A stretch of DNA of 64,000 nt, taken from Hallerella sp964501065 (GTDB lineage Bacteria; Fibrobacterota; Fibrobacteria; Fibrobacterales; Fibrobacteraceae). Positions 17,922-26,480 of the stretch are shown piece after piece. Position 1 is the stretch's first letter. Every line of letters starts with the position of its first letter. The notes below the pieces were generated by a model. That model searched no databases. It was not told where the DNA came from and was given only the letters and a program-made list of their open reading frames with translations. The position numbers were made by a program, and so were the translations under genes. The stretch covers positions 1-64,000 of the forward strand of contig CAZCRF010000006.1 in the NCBI GenBank assembly GCA_964501065.1. Reading direction: 5' to 3'.

Positions 17922-17935
17922 CGCCGGCTTCGGCG
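17922..17935. terminator. Small hairpin between convergent genes, possible weak terminator
   Basis: CGCCG-GCTT-CGGCG forms a 5-bp stem with a 4-base loop in the 20 bases separating the MauE/DoxX-like gene and bioD, which converge here. There is no strong T-run on either side, so intrinsic termination would be weak. Confidence 0.3.
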
Positions 17936-17939
17936 CATG

Positions 17940-18617
17940 TTAAAACGGGTCGCCTCCCAATCGAGAGTCTCCGGGTTTCACCTTCGAAAGGATTTCAAGC
18001 CCGGAAAGCTCTTGCATCATGAAAATGTTGTCGTCTTCCATTTCCCGGTTCCCGCTTTCCCCGTAGCGGTTGACCAGGATGCCCCGAATCCTTAGCCCCC
18101 GGCTTTTGGCGTATTCCACGGTCAAGAGGCACGCGTTGATGGAGCCCAGGGCGGCCGTGGTGACGATGAGCAGGGGCAAGTCCAAGGCTTTCATGACGTC
18201 TTCCAAGAAGATTCTTTTGCCGCCCGGCTTCAAATCGTATCGGATGGGGCAGAGGATTCCGCCGCTGCCTTCGACGAATAGAAATTCATGCCGCTTCTGC
18301 GCGGCTTTGAAATCGGCGAGGATTTTGGAAAGCTCCGCCGGGTTCCCTTCCTTGCGGGCGGCCAAATGCGGAGAAACGGGAGTCTCGTAAATGTAGCTCA
18401 CCATTTCATCTTGCGAGTCGAAAAGGCCCACCCTTCTTTTGACCGAATCGGCGTCTCCCGCGACGAGCTTCCCTTGATGCCGTTCGGCACCGCTCAGCGC
18501 GGCCTTGTAGTAGCCCGCGTCGATTCCGGAATCTCTCCATTTTTTGACTAGAAGACCCGTGACGAAAGTCTTCCCGACATCCGTTCCCGTCGCCGTGACA
18601 AAATATCCATTCGACAT
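17940..18617 (-). CDS. bioD: Dethiobiotin synthase
   Basis: The 225-residue protein has the N-terminal P-loop TATGTDVGKTFVTG (GTDVGKT at 11-17), the FVEGSGGILCPI segment and the LGSINACLLTVEYAK motif of BioD. It closes the ureido ring of dethiobiotin from 7,8-diaminopelargonate, CO2 and ATP in biotin synthesis. The gene stands alone on the minus strand, 73 bases downstream of the recombinase, with no other bio gene in the window. Length is normal. Confidence 0.95.
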   Translation of the reverse strand: MSNGYFVTATGTDVGKTFVTGLLVKKWRDSGIDAGYYKAALSGAERHQGKLVAGDADSVKRRVGLFDSQDEMVSYIYETPVSPHLAARKEGNPAELSKILADFKAAQKRHEFLFVEGSGGILCPIRYDLKPGGKRIFLEDVMKALDLPLLIVTTAALGSINACLLTVEYAKSRGLRIRGILVNRYGESGNREMEDDNIFMMQELSGLEILSKVKPGDSRLGGDPF

Positions 18618-18690
18618 GTTGAACGCCTCTTTTGAAAATTTCGGAAAGAATTTAAAAATCGGGGAATTTGCGATGTCGACTTTTTCGGCA

Positions 18691-19587
18691 TTACGCCCGC
18701 GGGTGCGCTTTTTTGAAGCTTTCCTTGAGGCGTTCCGCGGAGACGTGGGTGTAGACCTGTGTCGTGGCGAGGCTCGAATGCCCGAGCATTTCCTTGACGC
18801 TCATGATGTCCGCTCCGTTTTCGAGCAGATGCGTGGCGAAGCTGTGCCGGAGTACGTGCGGGCTGGCTTTCCCCTCCCAGCCGATGCTTTGCAGCAAATT
18901 GCGGATGTCCCGCCGCAAGGTGCGCACGTTGTGCGCCTCTCCGTGTTCGTTCAAGAATACGGGGGCTTTTGGGGAAGGGAAGCGGCCGACTTCTTCTAGC
19001 TTGAATTTGTACGCAGAAAACCATTCGACGGCGGTGCGGGTCAGGGGAACGGCCCGTTCCTTTTCCCCCTTTCCGATAGTCCTCACGGTGCAGTTCGCAA
19101 AGTCGAGTCGAATCCAGGTCAGGCTTTGGCATTCCGAAATGCGCAGTCCCGAACCGTAAATCAGTTCGAGCAAGACGCGGGCGCGGACCATGGGGAGCGT
19201 GGGGTTTTCAATCTTCGGGAAGTTCGACAGGGACAAGTCCTTTTGGGAGAGGAAGGCGACAAGCCGCTTGGGGCGTTTGGGGATGGGAATCGTCTCTGCG
19301 GGGTTGATGTCGATGAGGTGGCTGCGTACGAGGTATTTCCCGAAACTTTTGATGCAGGCGATGTGCAGGCCGATGCTTGTCGCCTGGAGGTTTTCCGCCT
19401 TTCGCATTTCCCAGACGAATGCGCGGATGGAAGCCGTCGTGAAGTCTTCCAAGGAAGCTTCTGCGGGCATGTGGGAAAGGTATTTGGAAAGGGATTCGCG
19501 GTAAGTCCGGACGGTGCGCGGGGAAAAGCGCCGTTCCGCGGCGATGTACTGCAGAAAATTTTCAGCATGTTCCGAAAGGAGTCCCAT
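18691..19587 (-). CDS. Tyrosine recombinase of the XerC/XerD type
   Basis: The 298-residue product has an N-terminal SAM-like DNA-binding domain (about 1-95) and a catalytic domain with the full active-site set: Arg149 (GSGLRISE), Lys173 (GKGEKER), His244 and Arg247 (HVLRHSFATHLL), His270 (LGHSS) and nucleophile Tyr279. Length and motifs fit the chromosome-dimer recombinases rather than phage integrases. I could not tell XerC from XerD, and no dif-like site was recognised nearby. It diverges from the PorV/PorQ-like gene across 60 bases. Confidence 0.95.
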   Translation of the reverse strand: MGLLSEHAENFLQYIAAERRFSPRTVRTYRESLSKYLSHMPAEASLEDFTTASIRAFVWEMRKAENLQATSIGLHIACIKSFGKYLVRSHLIDINPAETIPIPKRPKRLVAFLSQKDLSLSNFPKIENPTLPMVRARVLLELIYGSGLRISECQSLTWIRLDFANCTVRTIGKGEKERAVPLTRTAVEWFSAYKFKLEEVGRFPSPKAPVFLNEHGEAHNVRTLRRDIRNLLQSIGWEGKASPHVLRHSFATHLLENGADIMSVKEMLGHSSLATTQVYTHVSAERLKESFKKAHPRA

Positions 19588-19647
19588 ACCTTCAAAATTT
19601 ACAAGTTTTGGGAGAAATTGCGGTCGGAAAATTTTATCTTGTGGAAA

Positions 19648-20811
19648 ATGTCGCGGATTGCTTTGACCGGATCACTCTTCCTCCTCGTGCTTGCCCTTTT
19701 CGAAGCGCAGGCCGCCACTCGCGTCGTCGGGGCGAACGGATCTCTGGAAATCCATGCAGGGGCGCGGACTTCCGCTCTCGGTGGGGCGGCCGTCTCGGTG
19801 GACCGGGACTTGTTGGAGCTTTCTTCGAATCCGCAGCAGCTTTCTTCGGCGAAGAACTCCTGGGTGGCGTTCAGCCATGTAGCCTATTACGAAGACACAA
19901 AGTACGATTACGGAGCGGTGCAATTTCCCCTGGGGGATTTGGGCGGCTTGGGAATCGCCTTTTCGCGGTTCGGCGCGGACGGAATCCCTCGAATCGCCGA
20001 AGGGGACGCTTTGCCGGAAGGCGACGAATACAAGACGTTCTCGATTGCGGATTATCTGTTCACCGTCGCTTGGGGGCGCAGTTTTTGGAAGGACCGGTTG
20101 GACGTGGGCGTTTCGTTCCACGGGCTTTACCGGGAATTGGACCAGACCGGTTGGGGGTTCCGGGGCGACTTGGGCGCGAACTTTCACGTGGTGCGACAAT
20201 TGACGGTTTCATCATTCCTCAAGGGATGGACGTCTTCCGCCGTGTCGTGGGAAGAGGGGACGGTCGAATACAGTTCCCCGGAATGGTATTTGGGAATCCG
20301 CGCGGAACAACCGATTTCTTACTTCTACGGGAAAATCTCCGTCTATTGGCAGAGCGCCGGAATCTTGCATCGGGAAGACCGCGACTTGGATTACGATGGA
20401 GACTTTCGGGGCGGTCGCTTTTGGGAGCACCCGGTCGATTGGCTGGGCGGCGGTCGCGCGGGAGTTGAATTCGCTTTCGACTTCGGACTTTCCTTGCGAG
20501 GGGGGCTTGCGAGTCTTTCGGAATGGGAAAGTTGGACTGCCGGGGCGGGTTTCGCCCTTTCGAATTGGCTTCGGGTCGATTACGCCTTTGAATCCCATCC
20601 GACCCTTTCCGCCGTGCACCGGGTCAGCCTGGAGTTTTGTCCGGGCCTCTTCCTTTATCCGCAAAAGAAGGCGAAGGCCCCCGCGTATGAGGAAAAGGAA
20701 ACTTCGCAGAAAGTGGATGACCGGAAGAGTTCCGTGTCCGAAATGGAGCCGGAAGAATCCGTCGATTCCTTTGACGGGGAATCTGCGGGCGGCATTTATT
20801 GGGAGGAATAA
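19648..20811 (+). CDS. PorV/PorQ-family outer-membrane beta-barrel protein
   Basis: From the ATG at 19648 the 387-residue protein has a cleavable signal peptide (MSRIALTGSLFLLVLALFEAQA). A segment GARTSALGGAAVSV follows, which matches the start of PorV/PorQ and related FadL-like barrels (GARxxGxGGA). Many alternating strands, such as GGLGIAFSRFGADGI, fill the rest, and the last 60 residues are an acidic and lysine-rich extension. In Bacteroidota such proteins serve the type IX secretion system as shuttles or attachment factors. A similar role here fits the sorting-domain-like tail seen in the pectate lyase at 39.7 kb, but this is inference. An open frame reaching back to 19126 is antisense to the recombinase. 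Confidence 0.75.
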   Translation: MSRIALTGSLFLLVLALFEAQAATRVVGANGSLEIHAGARTSALGGAAVSVDRDLLELSSNPQQLSSAKNSWVAFSHVAYYEDTKYDYGAVQFPLGDLGGLGIAFSRFGADGIPRIAEGDALPEGDEYKTFSIADYLFTVAWGRSFWKDRLDVGVSFHGLYRELDQTGWGFRGDLGANFHVVRQLTVSSFLKGWTSSAVSWEEGTVEYSSPEWYLGIRAEQPISYFYGKISVYWQSAGILHREDRDLDYDGDFRGGRFWEHPVDWLGGGRAGVEFAFDFGLSLRGGLASLSEWESWTAGAGFALSNWLRVDYAFESHPTLSAVHRVSLEFCPGLFLYPQKKAKAPAYEEKETSQKVDDRKSSVSEMEPEESVDSFDGESAGGIYWEE

Positions 20812-20826
20812 GGTATATTGTCGAAT

Positions 20827-21447
20827 ATGAACGAATTGAAGAATTTTCGTGCAGTGGGTCTTTTCGACCTCCTTTCGGCGCCGGTCACGCCCATCGGGGC
20901 TTTTGACGCGGAACAATTCAAAAAGGACGTGCGCCCCTTGTTTGAAAAGGGATCGAAGTTCATCGCCGTGGATTTGACCGGCTTGGACTTCTTGTACAGC
21001 GACGCGTGCAGCGCATTCAACATGGTCCGGCAGGAGCTTTCCCCTCTTGGCGGAGCCTTCGGCGTCTTGACCGACAACGATATTGTCGTGGATTGTTTGC
21101 AGAAGGCTGGCCTAGACAGGAACTTGCTCGTGTTCCGCAAGGAAGCGGACATGATGGCGTTCTCGATGAAGGAGACCGGTCTGCAGGAGGATGAGCCGAA
21201 GAAGGGAGCGGAACAAATCGTCTCCTCGGCGAATTCCCACGCAATGCCGTCGCAAGATTCGGGGAGGCGTCGGGTGACGGGACGGTTCACCAAGAGCTTC
21301 AACGCCATTCGAAAGGATGCAAAGCCGCTTACCGGCGGAATGGAAAATCCGTTCCAAGAAAAGAAGTCTTCCGGTCGCATCTGGTTCCGCATCCTTCTCT
21401 TTTTGCTGCTCGCGGCCGCAGTCGCCGCCTTTGTCGTTTTGCGGTAA
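20827..21447 (+). CDS. STAS-domain protein with C-terminal membrane anchor
   Basis: The ATG at 20827 gives 206 residues. Residues about 10-120 form a STAS domain with the core strand IAVDLTGLDFLYSDACSAF, where a serine occupies the region phosphorylated in anti-sigma-factor antagonists. A polar linker and one C-terminal helix (about 188-205) place the domain on the cytoplasmic side of the inner membrane. Standard STAS antagonists are soluble, so the tail anchor is unusual. It lies 15 bases after the PorV/PorQ-like gene and its stop overlaps the next start by one base. A scaffold or local sensor is possible; the sequence does not decide. Confidence 0.8.
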   Translation: MNELKNFRAVGLFDLLSAPVTPIGAFDAEQFKKDVRPLFEKGSKFIAVDLTGLDFLYSDACSAFNMVRQELSPLGGAFGVLTDNDIVVDCLQKAGLDRNLLVFRKEADMMAFSMKETGLQEDEPKKGAEQIVSSANSHAMPSQDSGRRRVTGRFTKSFNAIRKDAKPLTGGMENPFQEKKSSGRIWFRILLFLLLAAAVAAFVVLR

Positions 21448-22382
21448 TGGCGTCCTTTCGCGAATACAGAAGCGGAAAGTTCGGCTGGAGACCCCAAAAG
21501 CGCATTCCGGTGTTGCGGACTCTTTGCGTTTTGGCCTTGATTTATGCAGTCTATGCCAGCGGGACCGTGCAAAAGGCTTGGAACGTTGTCGGGGAATGGC
21601 GGCATCGGGCGTCTGCGTTGTCGGAGGCTCTTCCTTTGGAATGGATTGGGCGATGTGAAAAATCCGGAGGCGAGGCGTTCCCGGTGAAAAATTCCCTGGG
21701 GCGGTGTTCGTGGGTGTTGACGTCCCCGGGGAAAGTTTCCCTTTTGCCGGAAAATGATTTTGTGCGTTATGCGGCGTCTGTCCCCGTTCTGCGGTATCCG
21801 CTGGCGGTGCATTGGATTGCCGACACGGCGGACTTTGAAACGCCCCTGTTGCTGGGGGTGCAGGGGGATTCGTTGAAAGCCTGGTTCTTCCGCTTGACCC
21901 TTCCGGATTCTTCTTTCGCTTGGGTCGATGGGGAGGGGTGCCGCGCATTGGAGCCGTGCCCCCACAATCCGCTCATGGGCGGCGCCATCCCGATTCTTTC
22001 GGATTTTGATTTTGAAGGCAGGGAGGCTCTTTTGTTGAAAGACCTTTTTTCCGGGATTGGCGAGGCTCCCGTTTTCCCGGTGCTCCCCGGGAAGGTCGTG
22101 TCGCTTTCCGAGGATTCGTCCGGCTTTCGGATTTACATGGATCACGGGGGGAATCTGTTTTCTCGGATTTCGGAACTTCCGAACGTCTCCCCGGGAGTTG
22201 AAGTCGGCAGAAGCCTTTTGCAGGGCGAACCGTTGGGGCGCTTGTCCCCGAACGACAGCTCTTCCTTTTATTTGGAAATCTTGCGGAATGGACGTTTTGT
22301 CCGATGGAAGAAGTTTTACGACGACGCGCATGTCGCGGATGCGGAAGACGTGGAATCCTTTCGACGGAAGTGGGGACTTTGA
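21447..22382 (+). CDS. Membrane-anchored degenerate LytM/M23-like protein
   Basis: The 311-residue product has one N-terminal transmembrane helix (about 23-42) and a periplasmic part whose last 100 residues follow the LytM/M23 beta-fold. That region shows an FPVLPGKVV strand, a DHGGNLFSRISEL segment and a V-x-x-G-x-x-L-L-x-G-x-x-LGRL hairpin, ending with SFYLEILRNGRFVRW. In active M23 enzymes the last segment reads HLHFE; here both histidines are replaced (SFYLEI), and the first HxxxD is also missing. It should therefore lack zinc hydrolase activity and may act like EnvC or NlpD as an activator or a wall-binding module. ATG and the preceding TAA share one base. Confidence 0.65.
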   Translation: MASFREYRSGKFGWRPQKRIPVLRTLCVLALIYAVYASGTVQKAWNVVGEWRHRASALSEALPLEWIGRCEKSGGEAFPVKNSLGRCSWVLTSPGKVSLLPENDFVRYAASVPVLRYPLAVHWIADTADFETPLLLGVQGDSLKAWFFRLTLPDSSFAWVDGEGCRALEPCPHNPLMGGAIPILSDFDFEGREALLLKDLFSGIGEAPVFPVLPGKVVSLSEDSSGFRIYMDHGGNLFSRISELPNVSPGVEVGRSLLQGEPLGRLSPNDSSSFYLEILRNGRFVRWKKFYDDAHVADAEDVESFRRKWGL

Positions 22383-23509
22383 TGCGGCGGTTGCTTCTTT
22401 TTTTTGTCATCGCGCTGCTTTGCGCCTGTTCGCAGTCGGATGACGGACCGATTCCCGTTTACCCGGACGGTTTCTCCGTCGACGGTTACGGTTACGTCCT
22501 CTTTGCCGAGCTGGATTCCGGCAGCCGATTCCATCTTTACGGCGATACGGTGGAAATCGCCTTGGACAGCATGTGGACTTTCGGCAATTGCTTCTTGAAG
22601 CAGATTGAAGTCGTCGCTTCCCACCCGGAAGACTCGATCCTTTCCCTGAAGGTGAATTTGGCTCTGGGGAACACGGGAGTCTCGGATTGTCCGCAGCCCC
22701 TCTTTCGCCCGGATACGGTGATCCGCATCCCCTTTCTTGCAACGTGGAAGGACGTTCGCGAAATCCGCGTCGAAGGGGACGCCCACAACGATTTCTTCAA
22801 GGAATCCCCGGACACCTCCTCGGCGGCCTCTTCGACTTTCAAGGATTCCATCCTGGTGCGCCGGGGCGGCTTTTCGCGGGAAAGCGTGACCGTTTATCTG
22901 GACTCCGCCTTTGGAAATCCCCATGCGTATCCGCGCAGAACGTCGAACGATACGGCGGGAATTCTCGCAATCGTGGACTCCTTCAAAGTGAAGGAATATC
23001 CTTACCGCTTCATGGAATCCCGCTGCACGGAAATCCACGATTCCTGCGAAACGGTCCCGGACACGGTTTGGGGAAGACTCCGGACTGCGGACACCTCCCT
23101 TGTCCCCGTCCGTCTCTCGTGTGCCGAAGATTCAACGTCGGATGATGTCGTTTATTGCCTTTCCGCCGATTGGGAGGACGATTCGACAGCCGTCGGCGAT
23201 TCCGTTTACATTTGGCGGGACACGACTTGGTCCACGTCGTTTTATTACGCGGAGAGGATACCGAAATGTTCGGGGGTGAATTCGGGGGATTTTTCGGGCG
23301 CGGTGACGGCCGGGCGTTATTACACGGCGAAGTTCATGCTCTTCGTCCCGGATGCGGAAGAATCGGGATGCGGCCCGGCGGCCTTGCCGGAATGGATTTT
23401 TTATAGATTGAATCCGGTGACGGAAATTTTGGACTCCGCTTTGGCGGACACTCTCCTTGCGGCTTGGAAAAAGGCCTCCGTCGGATTGGAAGAGGAAGAA
23501 GATGATTGA
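22382..23509 (+). CDS. Putative lipoprotein, 375 residues
   Basis: The ATG at 22382 overlaps the TGA of the preceding gene and yields a lipoprotein signal (MRRLLLFFVIALLCAC). The mature part is acidic, aspartate- and serine-rich and contains about eight cysteines spaced along the chain, suggesting disulfide-bonded extracytoplasmic domains. I recognise no family. The C-terminus ends with a short acidic EEEDD run that overlaps the next gene by eight bases. Position in the PorV/PorQ-like unit suggests an envelope role. A longer frame from 22304 would overlap the LytM-like gene and lose the signal. Confidence 0.8.
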   Translation: MRRLLLFFVIALLCACSQSDDGPIPVYPDGFSVDGYGYVLFAELDSGSRFHLYGDTVEIALDSMWTFGNCFLKQIEVVASHPEDSILSLKVNLALGNTGVSDCPQPLFRPDTVIRIPFLATWKDVREIRVEGDAHNDFFKESPDTSSAASSTFKDSILVRRGGFSRESVTVYLDSAFGNPHAYPRRTSNDTAGILAIVDSFKVKEYPYRFMESRCTEIHDSCETVPDTVWGRLRTADTSLVPVRLSCAEDSTSDDVVYCLSADWEDDSTAVGDSVYIWRDTTWSTSFYYAERIPKCSGVNSGDFSGAVTAGRYYTAKFMLFVPDAEESGCGPAALPEWIFYRLNPVTEILDSALADTLLAAWKKASVGLEEEEDD

Positions 23510-24224
23510 ATACGGCTTTTCTGAAGAAATCCCCGAAGCGGACAGGGCGTCCGTCCTGGAAAGTTCGCTTTTCCGGAATTGGCTTTCAACGGTGGAAAAA
23601 AAATTCATCGTCACCAAGATTCACTTTTCGTCCGTGGATTTCCGCTTCAAGAATCATTCTCCGCTGTTCATCAAGTTGACGGCGACAGCCACTCTCTTTG
23701 ACGGGAAGCCCGTCCACGGGATAGTCCTTGTCCGCGGGAACGCCGTCGGCGTCCTGGTGGTCTTGCGCTCGGAGGGGAAGCCTTATCTGTTGCTTGTCCG
23801 CCAACCGCGCTTTCCCATTTCGGAAACGGAGTCCTTGGAAATTCCGGCGGGAATTCTCGATTGGTCCGGGGATTACCGCAAAGTCGCCCTTTCGGAATTG
23901 AAGGAAGAAGCGATGCTCGATGTCGAGGACGGCGAGCTGATCGATTTGACGGGATTTTACACTGAAGGACGGTTGGATGGCCATGCGGGGAGCTGCGGGC
24001 TCTTGGACGAGAGGATTCGCCTCTTCGCCGTGGAACGGGAAGTTTCCCCGGAGGACTTGAAACGCCTTGACGGCAGGAACCAGGAATACACGGACGAGGG
24101 GGAATGGATTAAAACGGTCGTGCTGCCTTACGAAGAGGCCGGGAAACAGTTCATCGACAGCAAGAATCTCGTGGCGATGTTCCTGTATGAACGTTACCTG
24201 AAGGCCGTGGGCAGGCACTTGTGA
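23502..24224 (+). CDS. NUDIX hydrolase, ADP-sugar pyrophosphatase-like
   Basis: The start at 23502 gives 240 residues. The NUDIX region is visible as EIPAGILD followed by VALSELKEEAMLD, which matches the box except that the usual arginine of REL is serine; the metal-binding EE pair is kept. The following GSCGLLDERIRLFAVE resembles the sugar-nucleotide pyrophosphatase branch. The N-terminal 60 residues are an extra domain before the fold. It overlaps the lipoprotein gene by eight bases. The last 74 bases overlap, antisense, the end of the PHP-domain gene. Substrate is not predicted with confidence. Confidence 0.8.
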   Translation: MIEYGFSEEIPEADRASVLESSLFRNWLSTVEKKFIVTKIHFSSVDFRFKNHSPLFIKLTATATLFDGKPVHGIVLVRGNAVGVLVVLRSEGKPYLLLVRQPRFPISETESLEIPAGILDWSGDYRKVALSELKEEAMLDVEDGELIDLTGFYTEGRLDGHAGSCGLLDERIRLFAVEREVSPEDLKRLDGRNQEYTDEGEWIKTVVLPYEEAGKQFIDSKNLVAMFLYERYLKAVGRHL

Positions 24225-25686
24225 GGGCGAATCGCCCCGAAGAGGTTTCGGCTTCGGCCCGGACGTAGGCGAAGTTCTCCAAGGAGATTTCGGCGAAGGC
24301 TTCGTAGGCGGGCTGAGTTTGGACGGAGACTTTTATTTCGGCTTCCCGTTCCTTTGGGGACGCCTTTTGGGCGAAGACGGAAAACGACTTCAATTCCCCG
24401 AAGTCCGGAGTGCTTTTGAAGCGGAAGGTCGCCGCGCCGTTTTCAAGAGTCCACCAGAGGGCGGGACCGTCGGTGACGAACAGGTTGTCTCCGCGGAATG
24501 CGTCCACGGGGTCCGAGCCTTTGACGACCGTTCGCACGTAGCCGAAGACGTGTGTCCGGGACTGTTTGAGCTTCAACAGGGGAATCTTCACTCCCGTGTA
24601 TTCATTCAGGTCTCCATGGGCGTCGTTTCCGCCGAGGGGCAACAGGAAGTTCCCCTTTTCAAGCTCCGAAACCCAGAAAGCCTTCCCCAAAAAGAAGCCG
24701 TCGTCCTTGGAGCCGTTCCAAAATTCCAGGCCGGCAATGGGATTCTCCGCCCCTTTTTGGAGGTCGCGTTCGCTCCAATTCCCCCGGCGGAAGATGAATC
24801 GTTCGATGCGCCCCATCTTTTCCATGGGATGCGCGGCGAAGCAGGGGAGTTTTGTCATTGCCGTGATTTGCGGAATGGAAAGGGTCGGTTTGTTGTCGAG
24901 CCATTTTCGGCCGCAATCCCCCTCGCCCGGGACGAAAAAGGCGTTCCCGGGAAAGAGAAGGTGCACGTTCCTCCCCTCGGAATTCCCGGCGGACACTTCT
25001 TCCCCGGCGATGAGTTTCGGGTGTTCGGGGAGCCTTGCGATTTCTTCGCGGAGTGCCGCGTAGCGGAGTGCGGCGTCGGTGCGAACCATGTAATCGTCCT
25101 TGTCGAAGGCGAAATCGTAGGAATGGTCCGTGCAAAAGACGAAGTCCAGGCCGACGGCTTTGGCGGCGCGCTGCAGCACGTCCGGGGACGCTCCGAATTC
25201 CACGGGATCCGCGGAAACGTAAGTGTGGGCGTGGGTGTCCCCGGCGATGTAGCCGTCCGGTTTGGGAATGGGGTGTTTCAAGACTTCCATCTGGAGCGGA
25301 CTTTTCTTCAGTCCGGTGAGGTTGAACCGCTCGATGCGCTTCTTCTTTTTGCCGATGCGGACGATTGCCGTTGCGCGGACCTCGTATTTGCCGGGGGGGA
25401 GGTTCCCGCAGGGGACGGGGATGAATGCAAACGGCTCGGAGATGGATTTTTGGATTTTAAATGTTTGGGAGAAGCTTTTTTCGGCGGATGAAAATTCCGC
25501 CTCGAGGGATTCGACGGCCACGGGGAAACGGTTCGCTTCCCGAATGACAATGAACAGGGTCGGCTCTTCGCCCGGGACGATTTCAAACGGCGCATCGATG
25601 ATGATTTCCGGTTCTTTTTTGAACAGGACGGACCACGGGAGCTTGAACTTGTAGTGCATTTCCGCGTAATCCGGGTCGAAAATCAT
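24151..25686 (-). CDS. PHP-domain metal-dependent phosphoesterase-like protein
   Basis: The ATG at 25686 gives 511 residues. An N-terminal beta-rich domain (about 30-130) precedes a PHP domain with the metal-binding motif GDTHAHTYVSADP (His152 and His154), TDHSYDF (Asp187-His188) and GEEVS further on. Such proteins hydrolyse phosphoesters or act on nucleic acid or nucleotide substrates; the true substrate is unknown. No signal peptide is visible. The start overlaps the stop of the upstream barrel gene by four bases (ATGA). The last 24 codons run antisense through the NUDIX gene; the frame extending to 25974 is the opposite reading of the barrel gene. Confidence 0.85.
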   Translation of the reverse strand: MIFDPDYAEMHYKFKLPWSVLFKKEPEIIIDAPFEIVPGEEPTLFIVIREANRFPVAVESLEAEFSSAEKSFSQTFKIQKSISEPFAFIPVPCGNLPPGKYEVRATAIVRIGKKKKRIERFNLTGLKKSPLQMEVLKHPIPKPDGYIAGDTHAHTYVSADPVEFGASPDVLQRAAKAVGLDFVFCTDHSYDFAFDKDDYMVRTDAALRYAALREEIARLPEHPKLIAGEEVSAGNSEGRNVHLLFPGNAFFVPGEGDCGRKWLDNKPTLSIPQITAMTKLPCFAAHPMEKMGRIERFIFRRGNWSERDLQKGAENPIAGLEFWNGSKDDGFFLGKAFWVSELEKGNFLLPLGGNDAHGDLNEYTGVKIPLLKLKQSRTHVFGYVRTVVKGSDPVDAFRGDNLFVTDGPALWWTLENGAATFRFKSTPDFGELKSFSVFAQKASPKEREAEIKVSVQTQPAYEAFAEISLENFAYVRAEAETSSGRFALTSACPRPSGNVHTGTSPRDSCCR

Positions 25687-26480
25687 TCTTCCGCCTGCCG
25701 GGAATGGATGACGCCGAAGCTGAAGCGGAACTGCAGCTGCAGCCCGCCCAAATCCCACTTCGCCTTGTCCGAGTCCGCGTCGGGGACGACTCCGGAAAAC
25801 GGTTCGTCGGACTTGACGATGATGCGGGAATAACCGATGTCCCCGTAAATGTGGATGTTCTTCCAGGTGGCGGCCAAATAGCCGAGGCTCACGCCGAAGC
25901 CGTTTCCCCACGGGGAGGTTTCCGCATCGATGTGCCCCCAGCTCGAATAGATTTCCGTTCCCGGGAGCATCCAATACCAGCGGAACGCGATGCTGAAAAG
26001 GCTCGCGTTCGAGAGGGAAATGAGGTTCGACGGGATGGCGACGCGGTATTCCAAGAAGAGCGGCACGCCCTGCAGCGTGTAGCTGTAGTCGTGGATTTTA
26101 TCCTTGCGGTCGGTGACGACGACGGATTCGTTGTCGTAGATGAAACCGGCACCGAGGCTCACGAAATGGCCGTTCCGCCATTGGACTTGAACGCCCGCCG
26201 TGACGGGGAAGCAAAAGTTCACCTTTTGGAAATCCTGCTTGGCGACGTAGCTGCTTTCGGATGCCGTCAAGGCCTGTGCGCGGTAATTTTTGTAAATCGT
26301 GTCGATTGCCGCTTGGAATTTTTCGCGGTTGTCGAATCCGAGGAATGAAATCGACGGTTGGACGAAAAAGGCGAGGAGACTCCGTTCTTCGGAGTCGCTT
26401 TGCCCGGACATCCCCGAAGTGGCGTTGGCGGCGAAAAGGCCCGTGCAAAGGAGGAGAGTGGCCCAAAGTGCCCGAATCAA
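25683..26480 (-). CDS. Probable outer-membrane beta-barrel protein, TTG start
   Basis: No ATG fits, but a TTG at 26480 overlaps the TGA of bamD (TTGA) and has GAGGA six bases upstream. From there the 265-residue product opens with IRALWATLLLCTGLFAANA, a signal peptide, and then alternating strands rich in aromatic residues (such as GVSLGYLAATW and YGDIGYSRIIV), ending in LQFRFSFGV before a short polar tail. This is the profile of a small outer-membrane barrel. It sits between bamD and the PHP gene, with 4-base overlaps on both sides. No specific family was recognised. The start assignment is inference from the overlap. Confidence 0.75.
   Translation of the reverse strand: MIRALWATLLLCTGLFAANATSGMSGQSDSEERSLLAFFVQPSISFLGFDNREKFQAAIDTIYKNYRAQALTASESSYVAKQDFQKVNFCFPVTAGVQVQWRNGHFVSLGAGFIYDNESVVVTDRKDKIHDYSYTLQGVPLFLEYRVAIPSNLISLSNASLFSIAFRWYWMLPGTEIYSSWGHIDAETSPWGNGFGVSLGYLAATWKNIHIYGDIGYSRIIVKSDEPFSGVVPDADSDKAKWDLGGLQLQFRFSFGVIHSRQAEE

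Noticed and set aside
18691..19587. Phage or integrative-element integrase
   Set aside because: Length and motif spacing fit chromosomal Xer proteins, and no att site, tRNA or phage gene is nearby.
20796..22331. Minus-strand frame of 511 codons
   Set aside because: Antisense to the STAS and LytM-like genes, which have coupled starts and clear domains on the plus strand.
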